Of a stretch of 64,000 nucleotides of DNA, positions 11,677-22,492 are shown piece after piece (within the stretch, counting starts at the first letter, position 1; each line of letters begins with the position of its first letter). A program made the position numbers and the translations under genes. The stretch comes from Cryobacterium algoritolerans. GTDB lineage: Bacteria; Actinomycetota; Actinomycetes; Actinomycetales; Microbacteriaceae. The notes beneath the pieces were generated by a model. That model saw only the letters and a program-made list of their open reading frames with translations, was not told where the DNA came from and searched no databases. The DNA is taken from assembly GCF_004402785.1 (NCBI RefSeq), contig NZ_SOFP01000047.1, positions 180,439 through 244,438 on the forward strand, written 5' to 3'.

Positions 11677-12893
11677 GCGTTCTCCTCGGCCGTGACCGAC
11701 GCCTCGTCGAGAGGGTCCAGCCTGGCGATTTCGGGTTGGTCGATCGGAAGGGTGAGCTGGCTGGCGGCCTCGACGGCCTTGCGGCGGCTCAGCGGCGCGA
11801 GAGTCACCAGCGCGCACACTATCAGCGCGGCTATCAGGAAAATTGTCGCGTACCAGGTCGGCAGTCCGAAAAAGACCGGCAGCACGTAGTAGAGCAGGCA
11901 GCCGATGGAGGCTGCGGCGGTCCAGCCGTAGAAGATCAGTACGGCGTGCAGATGCGAGTGGCCCATGTCCAGAAGACGGTGGTGCAGGTGCTTGCGGTCG
12001 GCGCTGAACGGCGACTTGCCTGCCCGCACCCGGCGGAACACGGCCAGCCCGAAGTCGAGCAGCGGGATGATCAGGATCGCGACCGGCAGGATGATCGGGA
12101 TGAACGCGGGAAACAGCTGGGACCGGTTCACGGCGGTCGGGTCGACCTGGCCGGTGATGGCGATCGCGGAGGTCGCCATCAGCAGCCCGACCAGGAGCGC
12201 CCCGGCATCGCCCATGAAGAGTTTGGCCGGGCGCCAGTTCAGCGGCAGGAAGCCGACACAGGCGCCGACGAGGATGGCCGCGATCAGCGAGGCCAGGTTG
12301 AAGTAGTTGCTCGGGGAGGTGTCCCGCACGAGGAGGTAGCTGTAGAGGAAGAAGACGCCGTTGGCGATGAGGGCCACCCCCGCGACCAGGCCGTCGAGAC
12401 CGTCGATGAAGTTGATCATGTTCATCACGATCACGATCGCGATCACCGTGATCAGGATCGACATCCAGGACGACCCGACGGTGAGCCCGCCGATCGGCAG
12501 CGACAGAACCTGCACGCCCTGCCAGGCCACCAGGCCCGCGGCGATGAACTGACCGGCCAGCTTGGTCATCCAGTCCAAGTCCCAGATGTCGTCGGCCACG
12601 CCGAGTAGCACGATCAGGAGGGCCGCACCGAGGATGGCGAGGATCTGCTCCGGGTCGGAGAAGATCAGCCGGAGCGGTGCGAACTGCCCGGCGATCAGGT
12701 AGGAGACGCCGAAGGCCGCGAACACGCCGAAGAAGATGGCGATCCCGCCCAGCCTGGGCGTCGGCCGGGTGTGCACATCACGTTCCCGGATCTTCGGGTA
12801 GAGCCGGTAGCGGTGGCTGAGCCTGAGCACGACGAACGAGCAGCCAAACGTGACGATGGCGGAGACGAACGCCAGGATGACGAATATGGTCAT
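11673..12893 (-). CDS. wecA: undecaprenyl-phosphate N-acetylglucosaminyl 1-phosphate transferase (MraY/WecA family)
   Basis: This polytopic enzyme transfers a sugar-1-phosphate to undecaprenyl phosphate and starts a cell-wall glycan. It has about eleven membrane helices in 406 residues. The family motifs are all visible: VADDIWDLDWMTK, NMINFIDGLDGLVAG, FMGDAGALLVG and the C-terminal HLHHRLLDMGHSH loop typical of the WecA/TagO group rather than MraY. In actinobacteria this gene sits between tsaC and atpI, as here. It overlaps both neighbours by four bases. Confidence 0.93.
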   Translation of the reverse strand: MTIFVILAFVSAIVTFGCSFVVLRLSHRYRLYPKIRERDVHTRPTPRLGGIAIFFGVFAAFGVSYLIAGQFAPLRLIFSDPEQILAILGAALLIVLLGVADDIWDLDWMTKLAGQFIAAGLVAWQGVQVLSLPIGGLTVGSSWMSILITVIAIVIVMNMINFIDGLDGLVAGVALIANGVFFLYSYLLVRDTSPSNYFNLASLIAAILVGACVGFLPLNWRPAKLFMGDAGALLVGLLMATSAIAITGQVDPTAVNRSQLFPAFIPIILPVAILIIPLLDFGLAVFRRVRAGKSPFSADRKHLHHRLLDMGHSHLHAVLIFYGWTAAASIGCLLYYVLPVFFGLPTWYATIFLIAALIVCALVTLAPLSRRKAVEAASQLTLPIDQPEIARLDPLDEASVTAEENA

Positions 12894-13684
12894 GGTCGGC
12901 CGGCATCCGTCGCGGTATCGATCGGCCCGGGCGCTTCGGGCTCGGGCTCGGGCTCCGGGTCCGGCTCGGGCTCCGGCTCCTCGGCGACGAACCCGACCGG
13001 TGCGAGGGCATCGCCGATCACGGCGGCGATGGCGTCGCGGGAGATGACGCCATTGCGCACGATGACGAGCTTGCCGCCGTTCTGGGCGAACCTGGTCGCA
13101 TCCACGATCGTCGAGGACGTGTCGCCGGGGCGGTCGCCGATCGGCTCGTAGTCGCCACCGGCCACTCCCCCGTCGAGGTAGACGGCGACGCTGGAGCCGA
13201 GCATGTCCTCCGCGCCGATCGCGTCGATCGCCGAGGGGAGGCCGCTGGAGTTGGCGGAGGACACGGCCAGCGGCCCGGTCTCGGCCAGCAGGTCGAGCGC
13301 GATCTTGTTGCGCGGCATCCGCAGTGCGACCGTGCCCCTGGTGTCGCCGAGGTCCCAGACCAGCGAAGGCTGGGCGTTGAGCACGACGGTGAGGCCGCCC
13401 GGCCAGAACGCTGCCACGAGGTCCCGCACCGGCGGGGGCACGTCCTGGGCGAGCGCGTCGAGCGTGGGGATGCCGGGGATGAGCACGGGCGGCGGCGACG
13501 TGCGGTCGCGGCCCTTGGCGTCCAGCAGGCGTTGCACCGCCTCGGGACTGAAAGCGTCCGCCGCGACGCCGTAAACCGTGTCGGTGGGGATGACGACGAG
13601 CGCGCCGCGACCGATGGCCGAGCGGGCGAGTCTCATGCCGGCCGCGTATTCAGTGTCGACCGAGCAGTCGTAGATGCGTGTCAT
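12890..13684 (-). CDS. tsaC: L-threonylcarbamoyladenylate synthase (TsaC/Sua5/YwlC family)
   Basis: This enzyme makes threonylcarbamoyl-AMP for the t6A modification of ANN-decoding tRNAs. The YrdC fold is clear: VIPTDTVYGVAADAFS, LPLL-type FWPGGLTVVL, VALRMP and LAVSSANSSG. The last 40 residues leave the fold and form an acidic Glu-Pro tail encoded by a GGCTCC-like hexamer array (about 12930-12980), a lineage-specific addition. ATG at 13684 follows a TAGAAT box (13694-13699) by nine bases. The stop overlaps wecA (ATGA). Confidence 0.92.
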   Translation of the reverse strand: MTRIYDCSVDTEYAAGMRLARSAIGRGALVVIPTDTVYGVAADAFSPEAVQRLLDAKGRDRTSPPPVLIPGIPTLDALAQDVPPPVRDLVAAFWPGGLTVVLNAQPSLVWDLGDTRGTVALRMPRNKIALDLLAETGPLAVSSANSSGLPSAIDAIGAEDMLGSSVAVYLDGGVAGGDYEPIGDRPGDTSSTIVDATRFAQNGGKLVIVRNGVISRDAIAAVIGDALAPVGFVAEEPEPEPDPEPEPEPEAPGPIDTATDAGRP

Positions 13685-13693
13685 TGGGGTCCG

Positions 13694-13699
13694 ATTCTA
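13694..13699 (-). promoter_or_regulatory. -10 box before tsaC
   Basis: TAGAAT on the minus strand, nine bases before the tsaC ATG and just after the prmC hairpin. It would restart transcription of tsaC-wecA-atpI. Confidence 0.4.
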
Positions 13700-13714
13700 G
13701 TGCAGGCGCCATGC

Positions 13715-13745
13715 GGGAGGCTGGGACGCAGTCCCGAGACCTCCC
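13715..13745 (-). terminator. hairpin after prmC
   Basis: GGGAGG/CCTCCC encloses a second stem GGGAC/GTCCC with a three-base loop. It lies 12 bases beyond the prmC stop, ahead of the tsaC promoter. Confidence 0.5.
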
Positions 13746-13756
13746 GACCGGCCGCC

Positions 13757-14662
13757 CTACGCCCCGGCGGGGGCGGGGGCAAGGGCGGTGGTCGCTCGGT
13801 CCCGCGTGGTGTAGTCGCGGTGGGTGGCCGGTGAACGCCAGCCGTCGGCGCTGAGGAGTGCCCGGATCTCCGCCCCCTGGAGCTCGCCGTGCTCGATCAC
13901 CAGTACCCCGCCGGGGCGGAGCAGGCGCAGCGCTGTGCGAGAGACGTGCCGCACCACGTCGAGGCCGTCCATTCCGCCGAACAGGGCGCGGGCGGGGTCG
14001 AAGAGGCGCACCTCCGGGTCGCGCGGGATCGCGTCGGCCGGGATGTACGGCGGGTTGGAGATGACCACGGCGACCGTGCCGTCGAGCTCGGCGAAGGCGT
14101 CGGCCAGGTCACCGAAGACGAGCGTGGCGTTTCCGTTGCCGACCTGGGCGAAGTTGCGGGTGGTCCACGGGAACGCCTCCGGCGAGTTCTCCACCGCGAA
14201 GACCCGAGCGTGCGGCACCTCGACGGCCATGGCCAACGCGATGGCGCCACTGCCGGTGCCGAGGTCCACCGCGATCGGCTCCGGGTCGGGCATCGCCCGC
14301 AGCGCGTCGATCGCGAACTGGGCCACCTGTTCGGTCTCCGGCCGTGGCACGAATACTCCGGGTCCGACCAGCAGCTCGATCCCGCGGAACGGCGCCCGGC
14401 CGGTGATGTGCTGGAGCGGCTCGCGTAGCGCACGGCGCCGCACGAGTTCGCGGATGGCGGAGGCATCCGTCTCGGCCAGTGCTGCGCGCAGGATGCCGGC
14501 GGCCTGCACCTGCCCTCGGCTGTGGCCGAGCACGTGGCCGATCAGTAGGTCGGCGTCGACGTCGGGGTCGCCGATGGCGGCCCGGCCGAGCGTGTCGATC
14601 GCCCAATCTCGGATTTCGTCGACAGTGGTGGGAATGAAATGGTCGCTCGGCGGAGTTGTCAC
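13757..14662 (-). CDS. prmC: peptide chain release factor N5-glutamine methyltransferase
   Basis: PrmC methylates the Gln of the GGQ motif in release factors. The 301-residue protein has an N-terminal helical domain and a SAM-binding domain with VDLGTGSGAIALA and the substrate-binding NPPYIP. The start is GTG at 14662: the frame is open far upstream, but family alignment begins here and TACATT lies seven bases before it. Its partner prfA is not adjacent as it usually is; three plus-strand genes lie between them. Confidence 0.93.
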   Translation of the reverse strand: MTTPPSDHFIPTTVDEIRDWAIDTLGRAAIGDPDVDADLLIGHVLGHSRGQVQAAGILRAALAETDASAIRELVRRRALREPLQHITGRAPFRGIELLVGPGVFVPRPETEQVAQFAIDALRAMPDPEPIAVDLGTGSGAIALAMAVEVPHARVFAVENSPEAFPWTTRNFAQVGNGNATLVFGDLADAFAELDGTVAVVISNPPYIPADAIPRDPEVRLFDPARALFGGMDGLDVVRHVSRTALRLLRPGGVLVIEHGELQGAEIRALLSADGWRSPATHRDYTTRDRATTALAPAPAGA

Positions 14663-14669
14663 TCTTTGG

Positions 14670-14710
14670 AATGTAATGCACTCGCAAGCCCAATGCCGTG
14701 GCCGTAGGCT
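14670..14710. promoter_or_regulatory. divergent promoter region prmC / cysK
   Basis: Minus strand: TACATT (14670-14675), seven bases before the prmC GTG. Plus strand: TAGGCT (14705-14710), about 37 bases before the cysK ATG, with GAAAGG as ribosome site. The gap of 84 bases thus serves both genes. Confidence 0.45.
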
Positions 14711-14746
14711 GGGCGAGGTCCCAGACCCCGATTGAAAGGCTCCCCG

Positions 14747-15685
14747 ATGCCCGCACGAATCTACTCCGACATCACCGCTGCTGTTGGCGGGACTCCGCTG
14801 GTCAAGCTGAACCGCCTCACCGCGGGCCTCGATGCGACCGTGCTGGTGAAGCTGGAGTTCTATAACCCCTCGGGCAGTGTGAAGGACCGGATCGGCATTG
14901 CGATCGTCGACGCGGCGGAGGCCTCGGGAGAGCTCGCCCCGGGCGGCACCATCGTCGAAGGCACCAGCGGCAACACCGGCATCGCCCTCGCGATGGTCGG
15001 CGCGGCCCGCGGCTACAAGGTCATCCTGGCCATGCCGGACACCATGAGCAAGGAACGCCGTCTCCTGCTCCGCGCTTATGGCGCCGAGATCGTGCTGACC
15101 CCGGGCGCCGAGGGCATGCGCGGCGCGGTCACGAAGGCGGAGGAGATCGCCGCGAACACGCCCGGCGCGCTCCTCGCCCGTCAGTTCGACAACCCCGCCA
15201 ATCCCGCCATCCACCGTGCGACCACCGGCGTGGAGATCTGGGACGACACCGATGGCACCGTCGACATCCTCGTCGCGGGCATCGGCACCGGCGGCACCAT
15301 CACGGGCGCCGGGCAGCTGCTCAAGGACCGTAAGAGCTCCGTGCGGGTGATCGCCGTCGAACCGATCGAGTCCCCCATCCTCAACGGCGGCAAGCCGGGC
15401 CCGCACAAGCTCCAGGGCATCGGCCCCAACTTCGTGCCCGCGATCCTCGACACCCACGTCTACGACGAGGTGACGGATGTGACCCTCGCCGACTCCCTCG
15501 CCACGGCACGCAGCCTCGCCACCGAGGAGGGCATCCTTTCGGGCATCTCGGGCGGCTCGGCCGTCTGGGCCGCGATCGAACAGGCGAAGCGGACCGAGAA
15601 CGCCGGCAAGGTCATCGTGGCGATCATGCCGAGCTTCGGCGAACGGTACCTCTCCACCGTGCTCTACGAAGACCTGCTGGACTAG
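14747..15685 (+). CDS. cysK: cysteine synthase A (O-acetylserine sulfhydrylase)
   Basis: This PLP enzyme converts O-acetylserine and sulfide to cysteine. The 312-residue protein has the PLP lysine in PSGSVKDRIG (about residue 43), the substrate loop EGTSGNTGIAL, and the phosphate loop GTGGTITGAG. MPARIYSDI at 14747 is the start; GAAAGG lies eight bases before it. It is followed by cysE, giving the serine-to-cysteine pathway as one unit. Confidence 0.96.
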   Translation: MPARIYSDITAAVGGTPLVKLNRLTAGLDATVLVKLEFYNPSGSVKDRIGIAIVDAAEASGELAPGGTIVEGTSGNTGIALAMVGAARGYKVILAMPDTMSKERRLLLRAYGAEIVLTPGAEGMRGAVTKAEEIAANTPGALLARQFDNPANPAIHRATTGVEIWDDTDGTVDILVAGIGTGGTITGAGQLLKDRKSSVRVIAVEPIESPILNGGKPGPHKLQGIGPNFVPAILDTHVYDEVTDVTLADSLATARSLATEEGILSGISGGSAVWAAIEQAKRTENAGKVIVAIMPSFGERYLSTVLYEDLLD

Positions 15686-15715
15686 GCCGGGACCAGGGGC
15701 GGGCCGAAGCCGACA

Positions 15716-16294
15716 ATGGGCGTCTTTTCCACCATCCGCGAGGACATTGCGATGGCGCGCGCCCACGATCCGGCCGCGCGCAGCAACACTGAGGTCTTCC
15801 TCGCCTACAGCGGCCTGCACGCGGTCTGGTCGTACCGCCTCGCGCACCACCTCTGGACGGCGGGCCTCCGGCTGCCTGCCCGGCTGGTTTCCCAATTCAC
15901 CCGGTTCCTGACGGGGATCGAGATCCACCCGGGCGCCAGGATCGGCCGCCGACTGTTCATCGACCACGGCATGGGCGTCGTGATCGGCGAAACGGCGGAA
16001 ATCGGCGACGATGTCATGCTCTACCACGGCGTCACCCTCGGCGGGAAGACCCGCCACGGAGTGGTGCGCGGCGAGAAGCGCCACCCGACCCTGCGGGACG
16101 GCGTGACCGTCGGCGCCGGTGCGAAGATCCTCGGGCCGGTCACGATCGGGGCCTGGAGCACGATCGGCGCCAACGCCGTCGTCACGAAGGACGCCCCGGC
16201 CAAGTCGCTACTCCTCGGCATCCCCGCGGTGATCCAGCCGGTCAAAACGGAAACCATCGAGGCCGCCCGCGGGCTCCCCCTCACTGACGATTGA
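15716..16294 (+). CDS. cysE: serine O-acetyltransferase
   Basis: CysE acetylates serine with acetyl-CoA to feed CysK. The 192-residue protein is a short form: an N-terminal helical part followed by a left-handed beta helix of hexapeptide repeats ([38 protein letters not shown]). The catalytic His lies in FIDHGMG. The C-terminus is not the usual Ile that binds CysK; it ends in LTDD, and its stop codon lies inside a 13-bp tandem repeat, so the tail may have been altered by that repeat. Confidence 0.95.
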   Translation: MGVFSTIREDIAMARAHDPAARSNTEVFLAYSGLHAVWSYRLAHHLWTAGLRLPARLVSQFTRFLTGIEIHPGARIGRRLFIDHGMGVVIGETAEIGDDVMLYHGVTLGGKTRHGVVRGEKRHPTLRDGVTVGAGAKILGPVTIGAWSTIGANAVVTKDAPAKSLLLGIPAVIQPVKTETIEAARGLPLTDD

Positions 16295-16436
16295 CCCTGA
16301 CGATTGACCCTGCCGATTGACCCGGCCCATTGACCCGACCGACTGGCCCGACCGACGACCTGCCTCTCCACTGCTCCACCTCTCCACGTCTCCACGTCTC
16401 CACCTCTCCACCGCTCCAGGTCTCCACCGCTCCACA
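16287..16436. repeat. two short tandem repeat tracts after cysE
   Basis: From about 16287 to 16350 a 13-base unit (GATTGACCCTGAC with variants) repeats about five times and covers the cysE stop codon. From about 16364 to 16436 a pyrimidine-rich CTCCAC-type unit repeats about nine times up to the next gene. Confidence 0.75.
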
Positions 16437-16453
16437 TGAAGGACGCTGACACC

Positions 16454-17470
16454 ATGACTTCAGATTCGACCACCACTCCAGTTACCCCCGGGCTGCCTGT
16501 GCTCGACCTCTCCCGCCTCGACCGGGGCGAGGCCGAGGCCGAGCGGTTCCGAATCGAGCTGCGCGAGGCAACGCACGAGTACGGCTTCTTCTACCTCACC
16601 GGCCACGGTGTCCCGGCAGACCTCGTCGACCGGGTCATGCGCACTGCGCGCGCGTTCTTCGACCTCCCCGAGGGTGACAAGATGGCGATCGAGAACCTGC
16701 GGAGCCCGCAGTTCCGCGGCTACACCCGGGTGGGCGGCGAGCTCACCCAGGGAAACGTCGACTGGCGGGAACAGATCGACATCGGCCCTGAACGCCCCCA
16801 GGTCGCCGGCGGGGCCGACTACCTCCGCCTGGAAGGACCCAACCAATGGCCGGCGACCCTGCCGGAGCTGCGTGCGGTGATGACCCTGTGGCGCGAAGAG
16901 CTCAACGCCGTCGCGCTGCGGCTGATGCGGGCGTGGGCGCTCTCGCTCGGGGCCGACGAGCACGTCTTCGACGCGGCGTTCGCCGAGAAGCCGTTCACGC
17001 TGATCAAGATTGTGCGCTACCCGGGCAAGTCAGACCCGACCCCGCGGCAGGGTGTGGGAGCGCACAAGGATTCGGGCGTGCTCACGCTGCTTTACGTCGA
17101 GCCGGGCAAGGGCGGCCTGCAGGTCGAGAAGGACTCCGGCTGGATCGACGCTCCCCCGCTCGACGGCGCGTTCGTGGTGAACATCGGCGAGCTGCTCGAG
17201 GTGGCCACCGACGGTTACCTCAAGGCCACCGTGCACCGGGTGATCTCGCCGCTGATCGGGGATGACCGCATCTCGATCCCGTTCTTCTTCGGGCCGGCCC
17301 TCGACACGACGATTCCCCTCCTGGCGCTGCCAGAGTCACTCCAGGCGCCGGGCATCACCGTCGACCCGGAGAACCCGATCTTCACGACCTACGGGGAGAA
17401 TGCGTTGAAGAGCCGCCTGCGAGCGCATCCGGATGTCGCGGCGATCCACCACGCGGACCTGCTCGGCTGA
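16454..17470 (+). CDS. isopenicillin-N-synthase-like 2-oxoglutarate/Fe(II) dioxygenase
   Basis: The 338-residue protein has an N-terminal DIOX_N domain (YGFFYLTGHGVP) and a jelly-roll core. The iron ligands are the His and Asp of GAHKDSGVLTLL and a distal His in ATVHRVI; the 2-oxoglutarate Arg is in RISIPFFFG. The substrate is unknown; such proteins are often annotated as isopenicillin N synthase family without making penicillin. ATG at 16454 is preferred, ten bases after AAGGA; an in-frame ATG at 16436 lies in the repeat tract. The position behind cysE could suggest sulfur metabolism, but that is a guess. Confidence 0.85.
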   Translation: MTSDSTTTPVTPGLPVLDLSRLDRGEAEAERFRIELREATHEYGFFYLTGHGVPADLVDRVMRTARAFFDLPEGDKMAIENLRSPQFRGYTRVGGELTQGNVDWREQIDIGPERPQVAGGADYLRLEGPNQWPATLPELRAVMTLWREELNAVALRLMRAWALSLGADEHVFDAAFAEKPFTLIKIVRYPGKSDPTPRQGVGAHKDSGVLTLLYVEPGKGGLQVEKDSGWIDAPPLDGAFVVNIGELLEVATDGYLKATVHRVISPLIGDDRISIPFFFGPALDTTIPLLALPESLQAPGITVDPENPIFTTYGENALKSRLRAHPDVAAIHHADLLG

Positions 17471-17513
17471 TCCAAGGCTCTCCCCGCGACATCCGTCGCC
17501 GAGAGGGAGCTTC

Positions 17514-17553
17514 CCGGTCGAGGTCGACCCGCCTACCGGGCGACCTCGACCGG
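17514..17553. terminator. strong bidirectional hairpin between the dioxygenase gene and prfA
   Basis: A perfect 13-bp stem (CCGGTCGAGGTCG with its complement) continues inward as CCCG/CGGG. It lies between two convergent genes and directly beside the CTCCAG array. There is no T-tract. Confidence 0.7.
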
Positions 17554-17563
17554 AGAGGTCGAT

Positions 17564-17656
17564 CTCCAGCTCCAGCTCCAGCTCCAGCTCCAGCTCCAGC
17601 TCCAGCTCCAGCTCCAGCTCCAGCTCCAGCTCCAGCTCCAGCTCCAGCTCCAGCTC
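17564..17656. repeat. CTCCAG hexanucleotide array, 15 perfect units
   Basis: Fifteen uninterrupted CTCCAG units (17564-17653) plus a partial CTC end ten bases beyond the prfA stop codon. It is intergenic; one plus frame reads as poly-serine but has no gene features. Confidence 0.95.
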
Positions 17657-17665
17657 GAGGGGATG

Positions 17666-18744
17666 CTAGTCGTGGTCGCCGATCTCGGCCAGGCGGGTAG
17701 CCTCATCGGCGGTGATGCAGGAGTCGATCACGGCGTCGAGAGCGCCGTTCATGACGGTGTCGAGGTTGTACGCCTTGTAGCCGGTGCGGTGGTCGGCGAT
17801 CCGGTTCTCCGGGAAGTTGTACGTGCGAATGCGCTCAGACCGGTCCATGGTGCGGATCTGGCCCTTGCGCACGAGCGACGCCGCCGCGTCGATCTCTTCC
17901 TGCTGGCGGGCGAGCACTCGTGCGCGCAGCACTCGCATGCCCGCTTCCTTGTTCTGGAGCTGGCTCTTCTCGTTCTGCATGGCCACGACGATGCCGGTCG
18001 GGAGGTGGGTGATCCGCACGGCCGAGTCGGTCGTGTTGACCGACTGCCCGCCGGGCCCACTGGACCGGTACACGTCGATCTTGAGGTCGTTGGCGTTGAT
18101 CTCGACCTCTTCGGGCTCGTCCACCTCGGGGAAAACCAGCACGCCGGCCGCTGAGGTGTGGATGCGGCCCTGGGACTCGGTGGCGGGCACACGTTGAACG
18201 CGGTGCACGCCACCCTCGTATTTCAGATGCGCCCAGACTCCCTCAGCGGGGTCGCTCGACGACCCCTTGATGGCGAGCTGGATGTCCTTGATCCCGCCGA
18301 GGTCGCTCGTGGTCTGCTCGATGATCTCGGTTTTCCAGCGCTTCGACTCGGCATAGTGCAGGTACATCCGGAGCAGGTCGGCAGCGAACAGAGCGGACTC
18401 CGCACCGCCCTCCCCCATCTTGATCTCCATGATCACGTCGCGCGCGTCGAGCGGGTCGCGCGGGATCAACAGGCGCCGCAGCTTCTCGGCCGCGGCTTCG
18501 CGCTGCTCCGTCAACCCGGGGATCTCCGCGGCGAAGTCTGCGTCTTCGTCGGCGAGTTCACGAGCGGCCTCGAGATTGTCGCCAATCTCTTTCCACTCGT
18601 TCCAGGCCGCGATGATACGGCTGAGCTCGGCGTAACGCCGGTTCACTTTCTTCGAGCGGGCCGGATTCGCGTGGAGTTCCGGGTCCGCCAGCTGAGACTG
18701 CAATTCGTCGTGCTCAGCCAGCAGAGTCAGAACGGACTCGAACA

Positions 18745-18745
<1 letters not shown>
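17666..18745 (-). CDS. prfA: peptide chain release factor 1
   Basis: RF1 reads UAA and UAG stop codons and triggers peptide release. The 359 residues include the codon-recognition domain and the catalytic GGQ in [17 protein letters not shown], the target of PrmC. The ATG overlaps the rho stop by one base (TAATG) and is preceded by AAGGAC. A (CTGGAG)15 tract lies in its 3' untranslated region. Confidence 0.98.
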
Positions 18746-21204
<2,459 letters not shown>

Positions 21205-21538
21205 GAAGAATTATCCTTTCCCCCGGCGTGAAAAAGGTTGGCCAGGGAAGCTGTGTGCAGCGTCTCACGCGCTGCGGGTGGTCCAATCCGAAATTGATGT
21301 GGATTGGAGTGAACACACACAGCTACGCACAGATGAGGCGATAGCAGTGAGTTACAGGGAATGCACCGGAGAAGGGTTCCGTTCGTTAGACGGTTCCATT
21401 TGGTACGGGACAATCCTAGCAGAACGTTCAGGCGCTGAGGACGCCCCCACCCGGGGTACGTCCCACTCAGGGCGGGCTGGCACGAAGGACGAGCACGGCA
21501 GACCAGCCGTCGCTCGGGCGGCGGCCCGTCCTGCCGGG
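21205..21538. other. rho-thrB intergenic region with possible rho promoter
   Basis: 334 bases without a gene. On the minus strand TAGGAT at 21413-21418 is a possible -10 for rho, leaving a leader of about 200 bases. No Rho-independent terminator with a T-run is seen after thrB. The length fits leader-based autoregulation of rho, which is inference. Confidence 0.35.
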
Positions 21539-22492
21539 TCAGACGTCAGTGCGGGTGACCGTGGCTCCCATGAAGTCGACGGCGAGCATGAGCGCCTGCC
21601 AGGGAGTCTCCGACTCCGCGGCAACGAGGTCGGCGGCGACGAGCCGCTGGCCGGGGTCGCTGGCGAGCACGAGGATCGACGGGCCTGCTCCGGAGACAAC
21701 GGCCGCGAAACCGTGTTCCCTGAGCAGGGTGATCAGCCGGTTGGTCTCCGGCATGGCGGCGGCGCGGTAGCTCTGGTGCAGCTTGTCTTCGGTGGCGGCC
21801 AGCAGGAGTTCGGGGCTTTGGATCAGCGCGGCGATGAGCAGGGCGGAGCGGGACACGTTGAAGACGGCGTCCTCGTGCGGCACGGACTCGGGCTGCAGGC
21901 TGCGGGCGAGCGCCGTGGACATGGCGTGCTCCGGCACGAAGACGAGCGGCTTCACGCCGCGGTGCACCATCAGCTTCTTGTGCCGGGGACCTTCCGGCGT
22001 CATCCACGCGATCGTCAGGCCGCCGAACAGGGCGGGCGCCACGTTGTCCGGGTGCCCTTCCATCTCGGTGGCCAGGGAGAGGAGCGCCTCCGCGTCGATG
22101 TCGACGATGCCTTCGAGCAGGCCCTTTGCGGCCATGATGCCGGAGACGATGGCGGCACCGGAGGAGCCCATGCCGCGGCCGTGCGGGATGACGTTGTGCG
22201 CCACGAGCGTGAGGCCGGGGAGCGGCTGGCCGTAGGCGGCGAAGGTGTGGATGATGGCGCGCACGACGAGGTTGGACTCGTCGGTCGGCACCTCCCCTTT
22301 GCCAACGCCGTGTACCTCGACCGTGACCCCCGGTTCGTCGCGAACGGCCACCTCGAGGTGGTCGTAGTGGGCGAGGGCGAGACCGAGGGTGTCGAAGCCG
22401 GGGCCGAGGTTGGCCGTCGTCGCGGGCACCTGAACGGTGACCGAACGCCCGGAGAGCACTGAACGGCCGGAGACGGCCTCGGCGATGGTCAC
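21539..22492 (-). CDS. thrB: homoserine kinase
   Basis: This GHMP kinase phosphorylates homoserine for threonine synthesis. The 317-residue protein shows VPATTANLGPGFDTLGLAL near the N-terminus, the ATP loop VIPHGRGMGSSGAAIV, and a C-terminal VSGAGPSILVLA motif. GTG at 22492 overlaps the thrC stop (GTGA), so translation is coupled. It is the last gene of lysA-hom-thrC-thrB. Confidence 0.97.
   Translation of the reverse strand: MTIAEAVSGRSVLSGRSVTVQVPATTANLGPGFDTLGLALAHYDHLEVAVRDEPGVTVEVHGVGKGEVPTDESNLVVRAIIHTFAAYGQPLPGLTLVAHNVIPHGRGMGSSGAAIVSGIMAAKGLLEGIVDIDAEALLSLATEMEGHPDNVAPALFGGLTIAWMTPEGPRHKKLMVHRGVKPLVFVPEHAMSTALARSLQPESVPHEDAVFNVSRSALLIAALIQSPELLLAATEDKLHQSYRAAAMPETNRLITLLREHGFAAVVSGAGPSILVLASDPGQRLVAADLVAAESETPWQALMLAVDFMGATVTRTDV

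Noticed and set aside
12930..12985. CRISPR array among the short repeats
   Set aside because: All repeat tracts in the window are contiguous tandem units of 6-20 bases without unique spacers, and no cas gene is present.
14663..16084. Long N-terminal extension of the prmC frame to 16084
   Set aside because: The extension is antisense to cysK and cysE; family similarity begins at GTG 14662, which has its own -10 box.
17433..17669. Plus-strand frame encoding a long poly-serine protein
   Set aside because: It is only the CTCCAG array read in one frame, with no ribosome site, and it overlaps a terminator hairpin.
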